Shown in pieces: positions 51,469 through 62,819 of a DNA stretch of 64,000 nucleotides; positions within the stretch are counted from its first letter, which is position 1; the number at the start of each line of letters is the position of its first letter. Made by a program: the position numbers and the translations under genes. The notes below the pieces were generated by a model, which worked only from the letters and a program-made list of their open reading frames with translations, had not been told where the DNA came from and did no database searches. Source of the DNA: Chondrus crispus (lineage: Eukaryota > Rhodophyta > Florideophyceae > Gigartinales > Gigartinaceae); assembly GCF_000350225.1 (NCBI RefSeq), contig NW_005179158.1, forward strand, positions 204,298 through 268,297, read 5' to 3'.

Positions 51469-52183
51469 TTACAACCGTATATTAGTCAGCGACTTTGCTT
51501 TTAACTTCAACGCTCTAAGGGACCACCAGTGCCTGCTTCTCTTCCGTTTTCAGAAAAAGCACGTTTTAAGGATAGTTGCGGCCGTTGCTTGTCCTCCCAT
51601 GAAACGCTGTACCTCTCGAAACCCCTATGCAGTGACAAGTATTCTAGCCACCTGTCATGTTCTTCGCAGAGTATCATCCCCGGCGCTGTGGACGGATCTG
51701 GAGATGCTCTTCGGAAAGAGACAACCGCACCTGTCCGAAATATACTGGGAAGCTCTAGAGAACATGTGGCAGGTCCATAAACATGTTATGACGGCGATCG
51801 CACCCTCTTTCTTACAGCCGAGAGCTGCTATGTACGCCGAGGCTGTACACAAAAAAGGCATGGCCTTGTCCAACTGTGTGGGATTCATAGACGGGACGTT
51901 TATCGGCATAGCGCAACCCAAAGGTCAACGGCGTCAGCGTGTTGTTTACAACGGCCACAAACGCAAGCATACGCTCAAATATCAGGGTGTGAACACTCCA
52001 GATGGACTAATTTTGCATGCGGCAGGCCCCATGGAGGGCCGTAGACATGACTGGACGCTGTACGTTGATAGTGGGCTTGAAACAGTCCTTCCCGGAGTTC
52101 TAAAGGTGGCGGGAACGCGGTACTGCTTATACGGAGATTCGGGTTACAGCCGTAGATGGTACTTAGAAGTTGTAGTGCAATAA

Positions 52184-53292
52184 TGGGCTCTACAGGGGGG
52201 TGAAAAGGAAGGAAAATATTTGGATTGGGATATGAAAAGTAGTCCGGGTTGGGGGGGACACACGTGTGAATAATTGCACAGTTTTAATTTTTTATTATTT
52301 TATTTAGCTAATTAGTTGTCATTAATTTTGCTGACACTAGATTAGATCTAGGATCTAGCGCCGCGAGCTACTGTAGAGGCTCCGGCGGGGCGATATATAC
52401 CTTAAGCCCTCTGACCACCAAGTCAGTAAAGGTAACCCGAGTTGCCAGAGTTGAATATCGCCTTGGTCGAAGTCCGTCTTTCCCAAGACGCTCCCTTTTA
52501 CCACAGATTACGTTATCCGTTGCCGTCGGGGGTTCCCTTTCCTTTTCCTTTATTTCACCTATCCCTTTCTATTTCTATCTCTATTTCTATTCCCTTATCT
52601 TGTGTTGGTGCCATCGGCTTTGGTTGCAACCGGACCGGTGTAGGTGTATTTGCCATCGGGCGACACGTGGGTGTAGCGCTGCTACTTGTTTACGACCACC
52701 GACGGAGGCTGTTGACGACGTTTCCCTCGAAGGTCCTGTTGTGTATACAGGACAGTGTTGGTTCCATCGGATACAGGTTGCAACCGTTCCGGTGTCGGTA
52801 CTTTGCCATCGGGCAGTACGGAGGTGTAGCGCTGCTACGTGTTTGCTAATTCCCGACGGGCTGCGTTGCGACGCCCCCGTCGAAGACCTTATCAAGGGTA
52901 TAAGGCGTAACATGCGCTTCGCGAGCATCGGATTTACGACCCATCGGGCCCGGCTTCCTAATTACCGCCCCGAACTCGCCGAGCAACTGCCTTTACAAGA
53001 CTTTACCACCATTCGTCAAGGGGCGGGCCTCTTCCTTTTGCCCCCCCTGTCAGGGACTTGAGCTACTGTGGGCTGCAAACCCACTTAAAGGGAAAGGGAG
53101 AATCGGACACTCCGTAGGGCTGTGCCGTCCGCAACTCTTGTTGGTTGTTGTTTGTTGGTTGTGTTGTCGCTGGACCGTTGGACCCTGGTTCCGGTCTGAC
53201 AGGCACATTGCACTCCAGAAGTACCGTTTCAGGGAAGTCAGGTGGCAGGGGCTCAATCCGCATTCAACGGCGCGATGTCTGGAGTGCGCATC
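52184..53292. other. Non-coding or unrecognised stretch
   Basis: An A/T-rich part (52260-52330) is followed by a motif TAGATTAGATC...GCTACTGTAGAG (about 52343) and TATATA (52392) like the start of the E-family LTRs, so this may be a degraded LTR. A 135-codon frame from 52442 overlaps another of 153 codons; neither shows a known domain. Confidence 0.4.
52600..52900 (+). repeat. Diverged tandem duplication of about 160 bp
   Basis: Two units beginning GTGTTGGTKCCATCGG and sharing TTGCAACCG, TTTGCCATCGGGC and GTGTAGCGCTGCTAC. The second unit starts at about 52761. Confidence 0.6.
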
Positions 53293-53828
53293 TGTCGTAA
53301 TTCTACGACCACATGGTGATATGCATGACAAACAACGACAGGTATGACACGTGTAAACAGAAATCACTCCGCGTGACGAGCTGAGCAAGTTGATTTTCAA
53401 CGTGTACACGTGTGATTTCTGTACACGGTTGCACTTTACAGAACTTCAGGAGCAAGTTTGGTTTTCAACGTGTACACGTGTGAAATATGTACACGGTTGC
53501 GGTGTACAGTACAATCTGAGCATGTTTCATTTTCTTCGCCCGACACGTGTATCACTTGGAGACATGTCCTCATTACAATGTCGGACGCGTACAGTACGCC
53601 TGCAGTCTTACAGACAAAGTGTAGAACCTTGGTGGCGGGTGCCTGGCACGTGCCAAAGATTTACAGCGTCCATGGAGTGCAGCACGGGTACAGCAGGACA
53701 CAAAAATACCGTTGCGCGAGTTTTGAATTCGTAAGGCAAAATGTGCACTGTTGTAATTGACAGTGGACAGGACCTCACGAGAGATTCAGATTCATAAGGC
53801 AACATGTGCGCTGTAAACAGTCCTTGCT
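53293..53828 (+). repeat. Copia A LTR fragment
   Basis: The first 536 bases or so of the 938-bp family A LTR, in plus orientation, opposite to the array at 16-31 kb. It ends abruptly after CAGTCCTTGC. No internal sequence is attached. Confidence 0.85.
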
Positions 53829-53848
53829 GTAGCATAACCTCCCCCTGG

Positions 53849-54528
53849 GGCTTTAAATTAGATTAGATCAAGAACTAGATCAGCTACTGTAGAGCGTCGA
53901 GCTCTACAGTACAACCGCGCGTGTCCACGTGTACACCACGAGGACAAGGGGCACGCGCGTACACGGGCGCACGTGTACAGCGCGCGAACGAAGCGCGCAT
54001 GCACCACGGGTACTACGTGGACTGTCAGCCTCGACATAGCTGACAGCATTACAGCGCAGGCCGACCTGCACTGCAGTAGCCCACTACAGTACCGAGGTAC
54101 TGTAGTGTTATGATAGATTGTTTTGTATAATAAAAACGGAGCGGACCGGCGGCGGCGTAGGGGGGACAAGCACAGACTTGTCCTCAACCGGCCGTCAAGG
54201 TCAGTCCACCCAGCTTATTCTAAACGTCGCCTTCGGTCTTCGCGCGCGTTTAGTCGGAGCCGAGCCGGAGTAGACGCGCAGCAGGCGAGCGAGCACGGAA
54301 CCGCCTCCGCCCGTCAGCACTGGCACGTCACCCAGTGCTGCTCCGGGGCGTCGAGGCGTCGATCCGCTCGTGCGTGCGCGCGTCCCTGCTCGCTCCCGCT
54401 CTACCACCGCTACCCGGGCCCGAGCCCAGTTCCGTAGCTGGTTGGCCCGCTTCACCCCTTCTGCGATCCGGGGTCTACAGGTCGAGCTACGCATACACCT
54501 CCAGTCGTCTGGGGGTGTTTATGCTACA
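53849..54528 (+). repeat. E1 5' LTR (left edge approximate)
   Basis: Resembles 56617-57194: AGATTAGATC near the start, CTACTGTAG-type palindromes, an A/T-rich promoter-like stretch (TATAATAAAA at about 54125), then GC-rich sequence ending GGGGGTGTTTATGCTACA. The presumed primer site TGGTCTCCCGACC starts at 54530. Confidence 0.6.
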
Positions 54529-54604
54529 GTGGTCTCCCGACCTAGAAGAACCTGAGATCTTTCCGAGAAGACTTTCTTTTTCCTCCGCGTCCGTACGCGT
54601 TGAG

Positions 54605-55546
54605 ATGATTCAAGAATACACCACCTCGATCCGGTCCGAACCGGCGGATCCGAGGGCGGCCGCTATGCACGCACCATCACCGCCGTTCGGCGACGGCGAC
54701 GCTGGTCTCCGAGACCGCGAACCGTCGCCCGAGTCCCCGGAAGGACAAGCGGCTTCGATGTTCGATCGCATAGCTGACTATATCGAGGAAGTCCGTACTT
54801 CCTTCCGTATAGACGTGACGGACGCCGTCTACTCGCGATGTATGGACGAACTCCGCTCCCTACGTGAAGGGAGGTTCGATCGAGTCAGCAAGTCCTTGGA
54901 GAATCTCCCAGCACTAGTCGACGAGTTACACTGGCGACTGGTGCTCGTCGAAGACTCACGCCTCGCACAGCCCGTACTGCACGGGCAAGGTCGCCCCACG
55001 AGGCCGACCTCGACGAGACGTCCCGACGATCGACCGTCCCCGTCAGTAGAGCAGTTGGGCGCGTTCGCGCACCTCTCCGCTGAGCTCAACGCCACGCGAC
55101 GGCGTGCTCGTGACATGGAACGGACCATGGCCGCAAGGCTGCCCGGTGCCCCCTCGAGAGGGCCCGGTGGTGCCGTACCTGCGAGCGCCGTCGCTCCGGA
55201 AGGTTGGCGTCCGACTGGCGCCAACACTAGTCGGACTGCCGAAGGAAACCGTCCTCGGACGGGCGCGAATCTCGCGTCCGAGACCCAAGCATTGCCGCCT
55301 ATCCCCGGAAGTAGGCGGCAGATGGACCGCCTATCGTACGCGGACGAACAGGACCTTGGAGGAGCCGCTCACGGATCCGGCGAACCGATGTTCTCCGTCG
55401 ATCCCCGCTGGGGCGGCTACCCGCCGGCGAGTTACGCCGAGCATCCAGGTCCGGTAGACGTCCGTACGCTACCGGTTACCTCCTTCGGCACGCTGGGTCC
55501 CGCTGAACCCGGGCTCGAGCCGGTACATAACAGCAGTCGGTTCTAA
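54605..55546 (+). CDS. gag: E1 Gag-like protein
   Basis: 313 codons from the ATG at 54605; an in-frame ATG also lies at 54521, just before the primer site (MLQWSPDL). An acidic/Pro-rich N-terminus is followed by a helical region (MFDRIADYIEEVRTSFRIDV, RSLREGRFDRVSKSLENL), a possible coiled coil (LSAELNATRRRARDMERTMA) and a Gly/Pro-rich tail (GEPMFSVDPRWGGYPP). No zinc knuckle. It is the same protein type as in E2, where an integrase end and chromodomain follow, which is why I call it Gag. No pol follows here, so E1 is a deletion derivative. Identification as Gag rests on position, not on a known domain. Confidence 0.55.
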   Translation: MIQEYTTSIRSEPADPRAAAMHAPSPPFGDGDAGLRDREPSPESPEGQAASMFDRIADYIEEVRTSFRIDVTDAVYSRCMDELRSLREGRFDRVSKSLENLPALVDELHWRLVLVEDSRLAQPVLHGQGRPTRPTSTRRPDDRPSPSVEQLGAFAHLSAELNATRRRARDMERTMAARLPGAPSRGPGGAVPASAVAPEGWRPTGANTSRTAEGNRPRTGANLASETQALPPIPGSRRQMDRLSYADEQDLGGAAHGSGEPMFSVDPRWGGYPPASYAEHPGPVDVRTLPVTSFGTLGPAEPGLEPVHNSSRF

Positions 55547-55759
55547 AAAGGACTTTTCCAGAGTAAAAATATTAACAATTTTCCCAAAAGTAGGCTAAAT
55601 TCTTACTGTAGTCTTCCGCGCATACTGGCTATTTACGGCGCGACGACCAGAACCGCAAGGCGCCTAGTGCTTCCCTTCCTATTACCGCACCACCCACTCG
55701 CGGGCGCCGTCACCCATCACCCCCGGCATTGAAAAAAAAGATCCCGCCGATCGCGATAA

Positions 55760-56374
55760 TCGCGCGCGTGTGGGATATGCACGGTGCCTTCTCAATGAGC
55801 ACACCACAGTATCATACTGTGTTGTGCTCATCGAGAAGGCACCAAGGACGCGGGCAGGAGGTAACGGTAAAGCGCGTCACGTGGATTGTGCGGCCTCCGT
55901 CAATAGATCTGACGGCGGAGGGGAGACAGGTGTGAGTGGAGAGCGGGCTGGACACCATAGCACAGCGGTGGATGGAAGTATGCGAAGGCGCGATGAGAGC
56001 GGCACGGCGGAGGCGGTGCCGACGAAGCGGTGTAGAGAGTCCGGAATGCTTTTGAAAGATCCGTATCAGACCGTGCATATCTCACACGCGCGCGATACTG
56101 TGGTGTGCTCATCGAGAAAGCACAGGGGAAGCAGACATGAGGTAACGGTAAAGCGCGACACGTGGATTGTGCGGCCTCCGTCAATAGATCGGACGGCGGA
56201 GGGGAGACAGGTGTGAGTGGAGAGCGGGCCGGACACCATAGCACAGCGGTGGATGGAAGTATGCGAAGGCGCGATGAGAGCGGCACGGCGGAGGCGGTGC
56301 CGACGAAGCGGTGTAGAGAGTCCGGAATGCTTTTGAAAGATCCGTATCAGACCGTGTATATCTCACACGGGCGC
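55760..56374. repeat. Foldback hairpin plus two tandem 281-bp units
   Basis: Two direct units start at 55814 and 56095 (both ATACTGTG...GCTCATCGAGAA) and end in ATATCTCACACG. Just before unit 1 lies an inverted copy of the unit's start (55783-55812), giving a 30-bp-arm hairpin at 55783-55843 with a one-base loop and two mismatches. An inverted copy of the unit's end precedes that (about 55760-55782). No convincing gene. Confidence 0.75.
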
Positions 56375-56616
56375 GGTGCTCCAGCTCACGTTAGTCGACT
56401 GTAATTTGGTCATTCCTCATTCGAAACAACAAGTCTCCTCTACATGTCATGATCGTGGGCGCAGATTGTGGAGTTCGCAACACTTCTGTATCCTCTGGAG
56501 TGAATGCATCTCCAAAGGCAGAATCAGCACTGAAATGCCAACATACCTAAACCGAAACGGAGTGAAAGCGCTTTTCGAACAATGCGCTATAATCATTCCT
56601 GTAGTATAACCCCATC
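56375..56616. other. No recognisable feature
   Basis: About 240 bases of average composition between the tandem units and the E2 LTR. Nothing identified. Confidence 0.3.
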
Positions 56617-57194
56617 CCGTGGAACTACATTTAGATTAGATCACACACGTGTGCCCCATGTGTATCATACGTGTACCACACATGTACTGTCAGCCCCGAT
56701 GACCGACAGTACCGGAGCGCAGGACGACCCGCGCTGACTACAGTAGCTCTACAGTACGGTCCGTACTGTACTGTAGTATGATAGACTAACTTGTACATTA
56801 AATACTAGGGCAGGCCGGCGGCGGAGGGGAAGGACAAGCACGAGCTTGTCCAGAACCTACGCCTTTGGTCAAGCTCGCCCCGCCTATTCTAGAACGGGTT
56901 CCCACTAGCCCGTATCTAGTTAGGAACCGAGCGGGCAGGGGACGCGCGAGCACGCGAGCGAGTCTAGATCCGCCTCCGCCCGTCAGCGCTGGTACGTCAC
57001 CCAGCGCTGCGCCGGGGCGTCGAGGCGTAGATCGGCCCGCGCGTGCGCGCGTCCCCGACCGTTACCCGCTCTACCACTGCTACCCCGGGCTCGCCCGGTT
57101 CCGTTAGCTGGGGTTGCTTCCCGTCTCCCGCCGATCGGGGTCTCCGCAAGAACTGAGTATACACCCCCCCTCCGTTGGGGGTGTTTATACTACA
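56617..57194 (+). repeat. E2 5' LTR (left edge approximate)
   Basis: Parallel to the E1 LTR: TTTAGATTAGATC at the start, CACACGTGTG, TACTGTAC palindromes, an A/T-rich segment (about 56781-56807), then a GC-rich end GGGGGTGTTTATACTACA before the same primer site (57196). Confidence 0.6.
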
Positions 57195-57270
57195 GTGGTC
57201 TCCCGACCTAGAAGACTCTACGATTGTTCCGAGAAGACGGCCGATTTTCTCCGCGTCCGTATGCGTCGAG

Positions 57271-58565
57271 ATGACCGAAGGGTCCGAACCCTCGGCCCAC
57301 TCCGCACCGACCGATATGCAGGCGTTCGCGCTACGCGTCCGATCCGACGACGGCGCCGCAGGTCCTCGGGATCGCGAACCGTCGCCGGACTACTCAGAAG
57401 GACGCGCTCGCGCGATGTTCGAACGCATCGCGGAGCATATCGAGGATGTCCGGACATCCCTTCGTGTCGACGTGACCGACCAGGTCTACGCCCGCTGTCC
57501 TGACGAGTTGCGCTCCCTCCACGAAGGAAAGTTTGAGCGCGTGACTCAGTCCTGGGAGAGCCTGGGCGCGCTCGCTGACCAGTTGCACTCCGTCTAGTGT
57601 TGGTCGAGGATGCGCGCATCGAGGACCCTACGGCGGACGTTGCAGGTCGACCCGCGAGTACGAACTCCGGGGTACGACGGGACACGCAGCCTTCCCCATC
57701 TGCCGAACAGATGGGAGCGTTCGCGCATACGGCTGCGGAACTCAACTCGACGCTCCGGCGCGCTCGTGAGTTAGAACAGGACTCGGCCGTAAGGTCGCCC
57801 GGAGCCCCCACGAGAGGGCCCAGTGCCACTGTTCCTCCGGGCGCGTCCGATGCGAAGGAGTGGCCTCCGACTGGTGCCGTCACCAGTCGGAGCGCGGAGG
57901 ATATCAAACCAACGGCGGACGCGAACTTCGCGTCCGAGACTCAAGCTCTGCCGCATGCACCCGGAAGCATGCGGCAGTTGCGACAGGTACCGTACCGGCA
58001 CGACCAGGACCGTGGAGGAGCCGCTCGCGGATCCGGAGAACCCATGTTCTCCGTCGATCCTCGCTGGGGCGGCTACCCGCCGGTGGATTACACCGCCCAC
58101 CCCGGTCCGGTAGACGTACGTACACTACCCGTCACCGCGTCAGGCGCGTTCGTAAGATGGAACAGGCATCGGCCGAAAGGTCGCCCGGAGCCCCCCCCCC
58201 GAGAGGGCCTGGTGCCACTGTACCTCCGGACGCGCCCGATGCACAAGAAGGGAGCCCGACTGGTGCCGACACAAGTCGGGTCACTGGGCAGCGCAGCCCC
58301 AAGACGGACGCGAATTTCGCGTCCGAGACCCAAGCCCTACCGCCTGTCGCCGGAGACATGCAGTAGATGACACGCGTACCGTACGTGGACGACAAAAGAC
58401 GCGGAGATACCGCCCGCAGATCAAGGGAACCGATTTTCTCTTTCGATCCCGGCTGCGGCGGCTATCAGCCGGTGGATCTCATCGCCCACACCGGTCCGGT
58501 AGACGTCCGTACGCTACACGAATTCTTAAGCGGACTAGCCCCTGCGACCCGGGGCCGCAGTGGCT
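57271..58565 (+). pseudogene. gag: E2 Gag-like gene, frameshifted, with internal duplication
   Basis: Starts at the ATG at 57271 (MTEGSEPS) and matches the E1 protein, but a one-base deletion near 57590 causes a stop at 57595-57597; the matching frame resumes at 57597. From about 57740 a module of some 390 bases (SPGAPTRGP to GPVDVRTL) is followed by a diverged second copy (58140-58520) with further frame breaks and a stop at 58364. Not translatable as one protein. Confidence 0.65.
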
Positions 58566-59389
58566 GAGACGGTCCAATGATTGCCCGGACAACAGAAGAC
58601 AGACCTTCCAACGATCCGCCGTATCGCGACGGCGGGGGGCACAACGTGCCGCGCTCGGCGCAGTTTGCCGCTGCCGGATCCGAAACCGGCAGCGAGGGGG
58701 AATCCAACCCCGAGGTCGCATGCGACAAGTTCGCCTGCGGCATCCCTCCACATAGGAGAACATGAGGAGCAGGCCGACCCTGTCCTCATTACGCGAGGCT
58801 ACAAGCCCGTGGGAGGCCGACCTCCCACGCCAGCGTCATCAAGGTCGACCGGACGCTTCGCTACCACGTACGCCTACACTCCAAGGGCGCCCGGTGGTAC
58901 GGACCACCGGGTCGCGGAGCTCGACATCTCGCATCGAGATGGAGAAGGCGCTCCGCCTCGCGTGCCCCACCTCACCGATGAGGAGGCACGCCCCACAAGA
59001 AGCCACCGAGAACCCCGTGGGTCCGGTGGCGACCACCATCCGCGAAGAACGCGAAGGCGCCCAGGCTTCCGTAAGCCCGGCGCGTGTTACCGAAAGAGAA
59101 GACACCCTGACCTCCGTAGGTCAGATGCCACGGACCGACCGTGAAGGCACTGGGCTTCCGTAAGCCCCGTGCACAAGATAGAGCGTCAGGCGTGTGCCGA
59201 TGCAACACGCCCCGAAGATCCTACCGAACGCCGTGTCGCCGAGGGGATCGCACATGCACTACACCTCACCGACTTGACCGATTTAGTCGGGGAGGCAGGA
59301 GCTAGCCGACCTAGTTCCGCAGAGAGGGCACCCGTCGAGAAGGCAGAGATCGGTACGGACGACCCCCGGCCAAGTGCTCGCCGCCGACG
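58566..59389. other. Unrecognised part of E2
   Basis: GC-rich, with no protease, reverse transcriptase or integrase core motif on either strand. The GGCTTCCGTAAGCCC hairpin motif appears twice (about 59068 and 59152). Pol appears to have been deleted or replaced here. Confidence 0.4.
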
Positions 59390-59820
59390 GAGGGCACTGC
59401 ACGCGTCTCAAGTCAGGTAGTTATGTCTACCTGAACCCCACCGATGGGGCAAAGATGTCTAACAAACTCGCCTCGCCCGCAGTCGGACCCTACCGCGTGC
59501 TCGCCAACGACCGCCGAACCATCACGATCGATCGTGATGGGGTCACTGAACGCGTCTCCGCCGACCGCTGCGTGTACGCGCCTCCTCTGACGGACGTGCC
59601 ACGAGCGAGTACGACCACCCTTTCCAGCACACAAGGTCACCGCAGGTACGCAGTATGCCGTCGAACGGCTACTAAAACACCGAGCCATGGAGGATGGAAC
59701 TACGGAGTTCCTCATCAAGTGGGCGGATTACGACACGCCCACCTGGACCGCACGGACCCACGTCCCGGAGGAGTTGGTGTCTCGTTACGCCCAACGCCTC
59801 CGGAGACGCACGGGCAGAGA
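59390..59820 (+). pseudogene. E2 integrase C-terminus and chromodomain remnant
   Basis: The frame from about 59395 encodes a GPY/F-type integrase end (SGSYVYLNP, SPAVGPYRVL, ITIDRDGVTERVSADR) matching the corresponding part of Gy3. After a frameshift near 59620-59645 the next frame encodes a chromodomain (QYAVERLLKHRAMEDGTTEF, IKWADYDTPTW, VPEELVSRY). It marks E2 as a chromovirus whose catalytic pol is lost. A polypurine tract GAGGAGGGGG follows at 59856-59865; no matching 3' LTR was found after it. Confidence 0.75.
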
Positions 59821-59865
59821 CCTCACTTCAGACGTGAACGCGGACATTCACGCTTGAGGAGGGGG

Positions 59866-62819
59866 CCCTCAACCGCTCCTTCGCGGATTAACGTCAGCCT
59901 GCACGAGCAGACTGAAAGGGGATGCGCGAGAAGACGGCTGTCCCTATCGGAGGGTCACAGCATGGGACGACGTCAGACGTCAAGACGTATTGACGCACAA
60001 GACAGATACGAGAGGCCGCGATGACGCCAAGACGTACCGACAGTCAAGCCACCTGACGGCGGAACACCGCCGCAGACTCGAAGTCGGAGAAGAGGCAACA
60101 CGTACGACGTGAAGGCGATCGCCCACAGTAGGGCAATTAATGGGGGAGGACACCAAGTCCTCTGATGGTTACACAGGACTGCCGAAACGCGAGCCCACTC
60201 ACGCTCCGGCCTGATCACAAGGGATCCGAATCCCTCGCCCCTCCCGGAGCACGTCAGCGAGCCGCGTGGGTGACCGAAATGCCGGCCGCTCGTGTCGGCA
60301 GATCGCAGAAGACGTACGCCCCTATATAGCCCTCAAGCCGCATTCGGGCCAGCTAACCCGACGGTGGGACGAAAAACGGCGCCGAGCCCGCAGGCGGAGG
60401 CCCCGCGAGAGGAGCTGCGCTCGCCGTAACACGCACAAAGATACCCAAGGAAGGGGGGGTAAGCAAGGACAACCCGATCGGAAAGCACCGAGATGCGCAC
60501 ACGAACGCGAGACGCTTCAAAACCGCCGCGGGCACATGCCCCATAATAAGGAAAATTAGGGGAAATGAGAACGTGACACGTGAGCGACGCCGGAGGCGCA
60601 CGCCACGCGCCAACACCGCTTGCGTCATCACCAAACCTCCACCGCCACCGTCCCTCGAAAAGAACGGAAAATTAACGGGGAGAATTACACTAGCACGTGT
60701 CTCGCGTACTGTGCGCCATACGAACAGCAAGGGCAAAAACCGGACGGCGCGGCCCGAGGGTACAACGAGTACCCGCGCGAGGGTACACACGTCCGCCCCC
60801 TGACCGAGGAGGGAAGCGGACATGTGATCGAGCGAAGCACCCGCACCGAGCGGATGCCGCGCAACCCCGGATAACGCCCGCCAAGCCGTCCTCCCGCGAT
60901 CGAGGAAGGATTGGACGGCCGCGGAACGATAGAAGATGAACCGGAACCTCCGCCGCCGAAGGCGGGAGACGCTGGGAGACGCGCACCGCATGCGAGCCTC
61001 CGTTACTAACCCGCTCGGTCCGTCACTAACCCCTTTCCCATCCCCCGCTCTCGCCGATTGTGAATAATTACTCCCTCGTTGCGCTTTGCGCGCGCCCCGC
61101 CGTTTGCGTCGAACGCACGACACCATTCGGGCAAGGCGGACCGCGAACCGCAGTCGCGAACAAGCATGCTGTGGCAGAGAAGGAGGGACGTGGATCGACA
61201 ACGGCCGGAGGGGCCGGAAGGACAACTACGACGCCTTCGAGAGCACCACTGTCGAGGGCGCTAGACGGCATTACGTCTCGCCCGTGCGTGAGTCAGGAGG
61301 GGAACGTACAACCGGTGCGACCGCACGCGCCGACGCCCCACGATGCGGTCTGACGTTCCCTTGTTGTTGCGAATGCGTACGTGGAGACGAATACACTCAG
61401 GTACCACGCCGCAGCCCAGGGCGCAGCGGAATACGACGCTCGCCCGAGCCCCGACTCACCGAGGCACGTCGCCCCCGTCGTGTACGATCACGAGGGGAAA
61501 GCCCCCGGGGAAGACGGACGGCGGGCGGCAACCGTATGCCGCACGCCCGACAGCCCTCGGCAGGCTCACAAGCGGCGACACAGACACACACCCCCCGTAG
61601 TTGTTCGACGGCCAACCTCCCCCACCGATGGAGGAAGGCGCGACAGCAATGCCAAGGGACGCGTCGGTTCGCCGCCCGTCCGCCTCAGGACGCCTGACCC
61701 GACACGTGCCGGGAGGGCGCCATGGGTGCACAGTACGGATCCGCAAGCACCCCGTCCGAACCGGACGGACGCACGGGAGAGCGTGCATTGTAGCCTCCTC
61801 CTTCCCCCGTCGAGCGTCTCGGGTATCGTCGCACCGTCCGCGCCACGGTTACCGCCGACGCCCACGGTGGTCCCGCCTCCTCTCTCGCGATTCAATGCCA
61901 CGACGGGGAAGGAGAAAAGGGGGACGGCCCCCTTTCGGAACGATGACCCCAGTCGAGCGAGTCCGACAATCATAGGGAGGACGCAACCGGGCCCCACCTC
62001 CGAAGGCGGGGCGCTGACGAGAGACGCCGCGGGGCGTGACGTGGGTGACAGGAGGACCCCCTCCGCTCCGAGGAAGGAAGGGGGGCGACCCGAACGCCCG
62101 CCGCTGACCGGACCGGGCGACCAACGTACCAGCCGAGAAGAAGCACGCCTACGTCGCGCACGGGCACACGACAGAAGGCGGTACGACCCGCCGTTCGATC
62201 GGTCGGAACACCGGTTTCGTCGCGCAACCGAACCCGCGTTCCGTCGGCAGCGCGGAGGATCAGAGAAGAAGGGCCAAACGTCGCGAAGCGCAAGACCCAT
62301 CCGAAGAGGGATGGAGTAACGGGTACGAAATTCCCGTGGGCGATCCTCGAGAAAAGCCAGCTTCCCACTCGCATAGCACAGGTCAGTGAGGCACGATTTC
62401 CGCAGTAACGACCGGAGGAAACAAAAGAGGCAAAAGAACCGTCCCGACGGCGAGGGGCGCGAAGGAGAGGACGATTTCCGCGCGTCCGCGCCCTCGCTGC
62501 CGACGGTGAGCGGCGCGAAGAGCAAATACGGGAACACGCGGCGCACGCGAAAAGACTTTTGGTCCGCGCATGGGCCGCACACACATCACGGACTGTGCTG
62601 TGATTTTTTGGCAAAAATTGATTTTCGCGGGAAACATTTTTTGCCATTTTTTGGGGTGATTTTTGGAAAGGGCTCACGGCCGTACCTGCGCGCGCACGCG
62701 CGCATGGGTACTGTACACGGCAAGCGTCGTAGACGCTGCGGGCTGTACAGGTCGGACGGACACTGACAGGACGGCGGTGCGGGGCCTCCGTACTCTCCGG
62801 ATGAGTATCCGCCGACGCC
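59866..62819. other. GC-rich region without recognisable genes
   Basis: Contains a TATA-like CTATATAG at about 60325-60332 and many overlapping long open frames on both strands (for example 60353-61225 minus, 61381-62319 plus, 61566-62582 minus). These are expected from GC-rich composition; none has a known domain, and they overlap each other. A short A/T-rich island with runs of T lies at about 62590-62670 (inverted TTTTTTGGCA and TTTTTTGCCA). Confidence 0.45.

Larger units (their letters stand above)
50929..52183 (+). pseudogene. Harbinger/HARBI1-like DDE nuclease gene, interrupted by a TRIM and truncated
   Basis: ATG at 50929 (MVTQADYILSACRC). The first 65 codons are followed by a 344-bp miniature LTR element. 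The remainder (51474-52183) is in frame once the element and one 5-bp duplication, 349 bp, are discounted. Recognisable DDE_Tnp_4 motifs are FIDGTFIGIAQP (first Asp), GPMEGRRHDWTLY (second Asp) and YGDSGYSRR. The reading frame stops at 52183 shortly after that, before the family's last acidic residue, so the C-terminal 80-100 residues are missing. HARBI1-like proteins are transposases of PIF/Harbinger elements or domesticated derivatives. No inverted repeats or partner Myb-like gene were found nearby. Confidence 0.8.

Noticed and set aside
60353..61225. 290-codon minus-strand open frame
   Set aside because: GC-rich region in which several frames on both strands are open at once; Arg/Pro/Ser-biased, with no known domain.
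61381..62319. 312-codon plus-strand open frame, overlapped by longer minus-strand frames
   Set aside because: Composition by-product; overlapping frames contradict each other and none shows a family motif.
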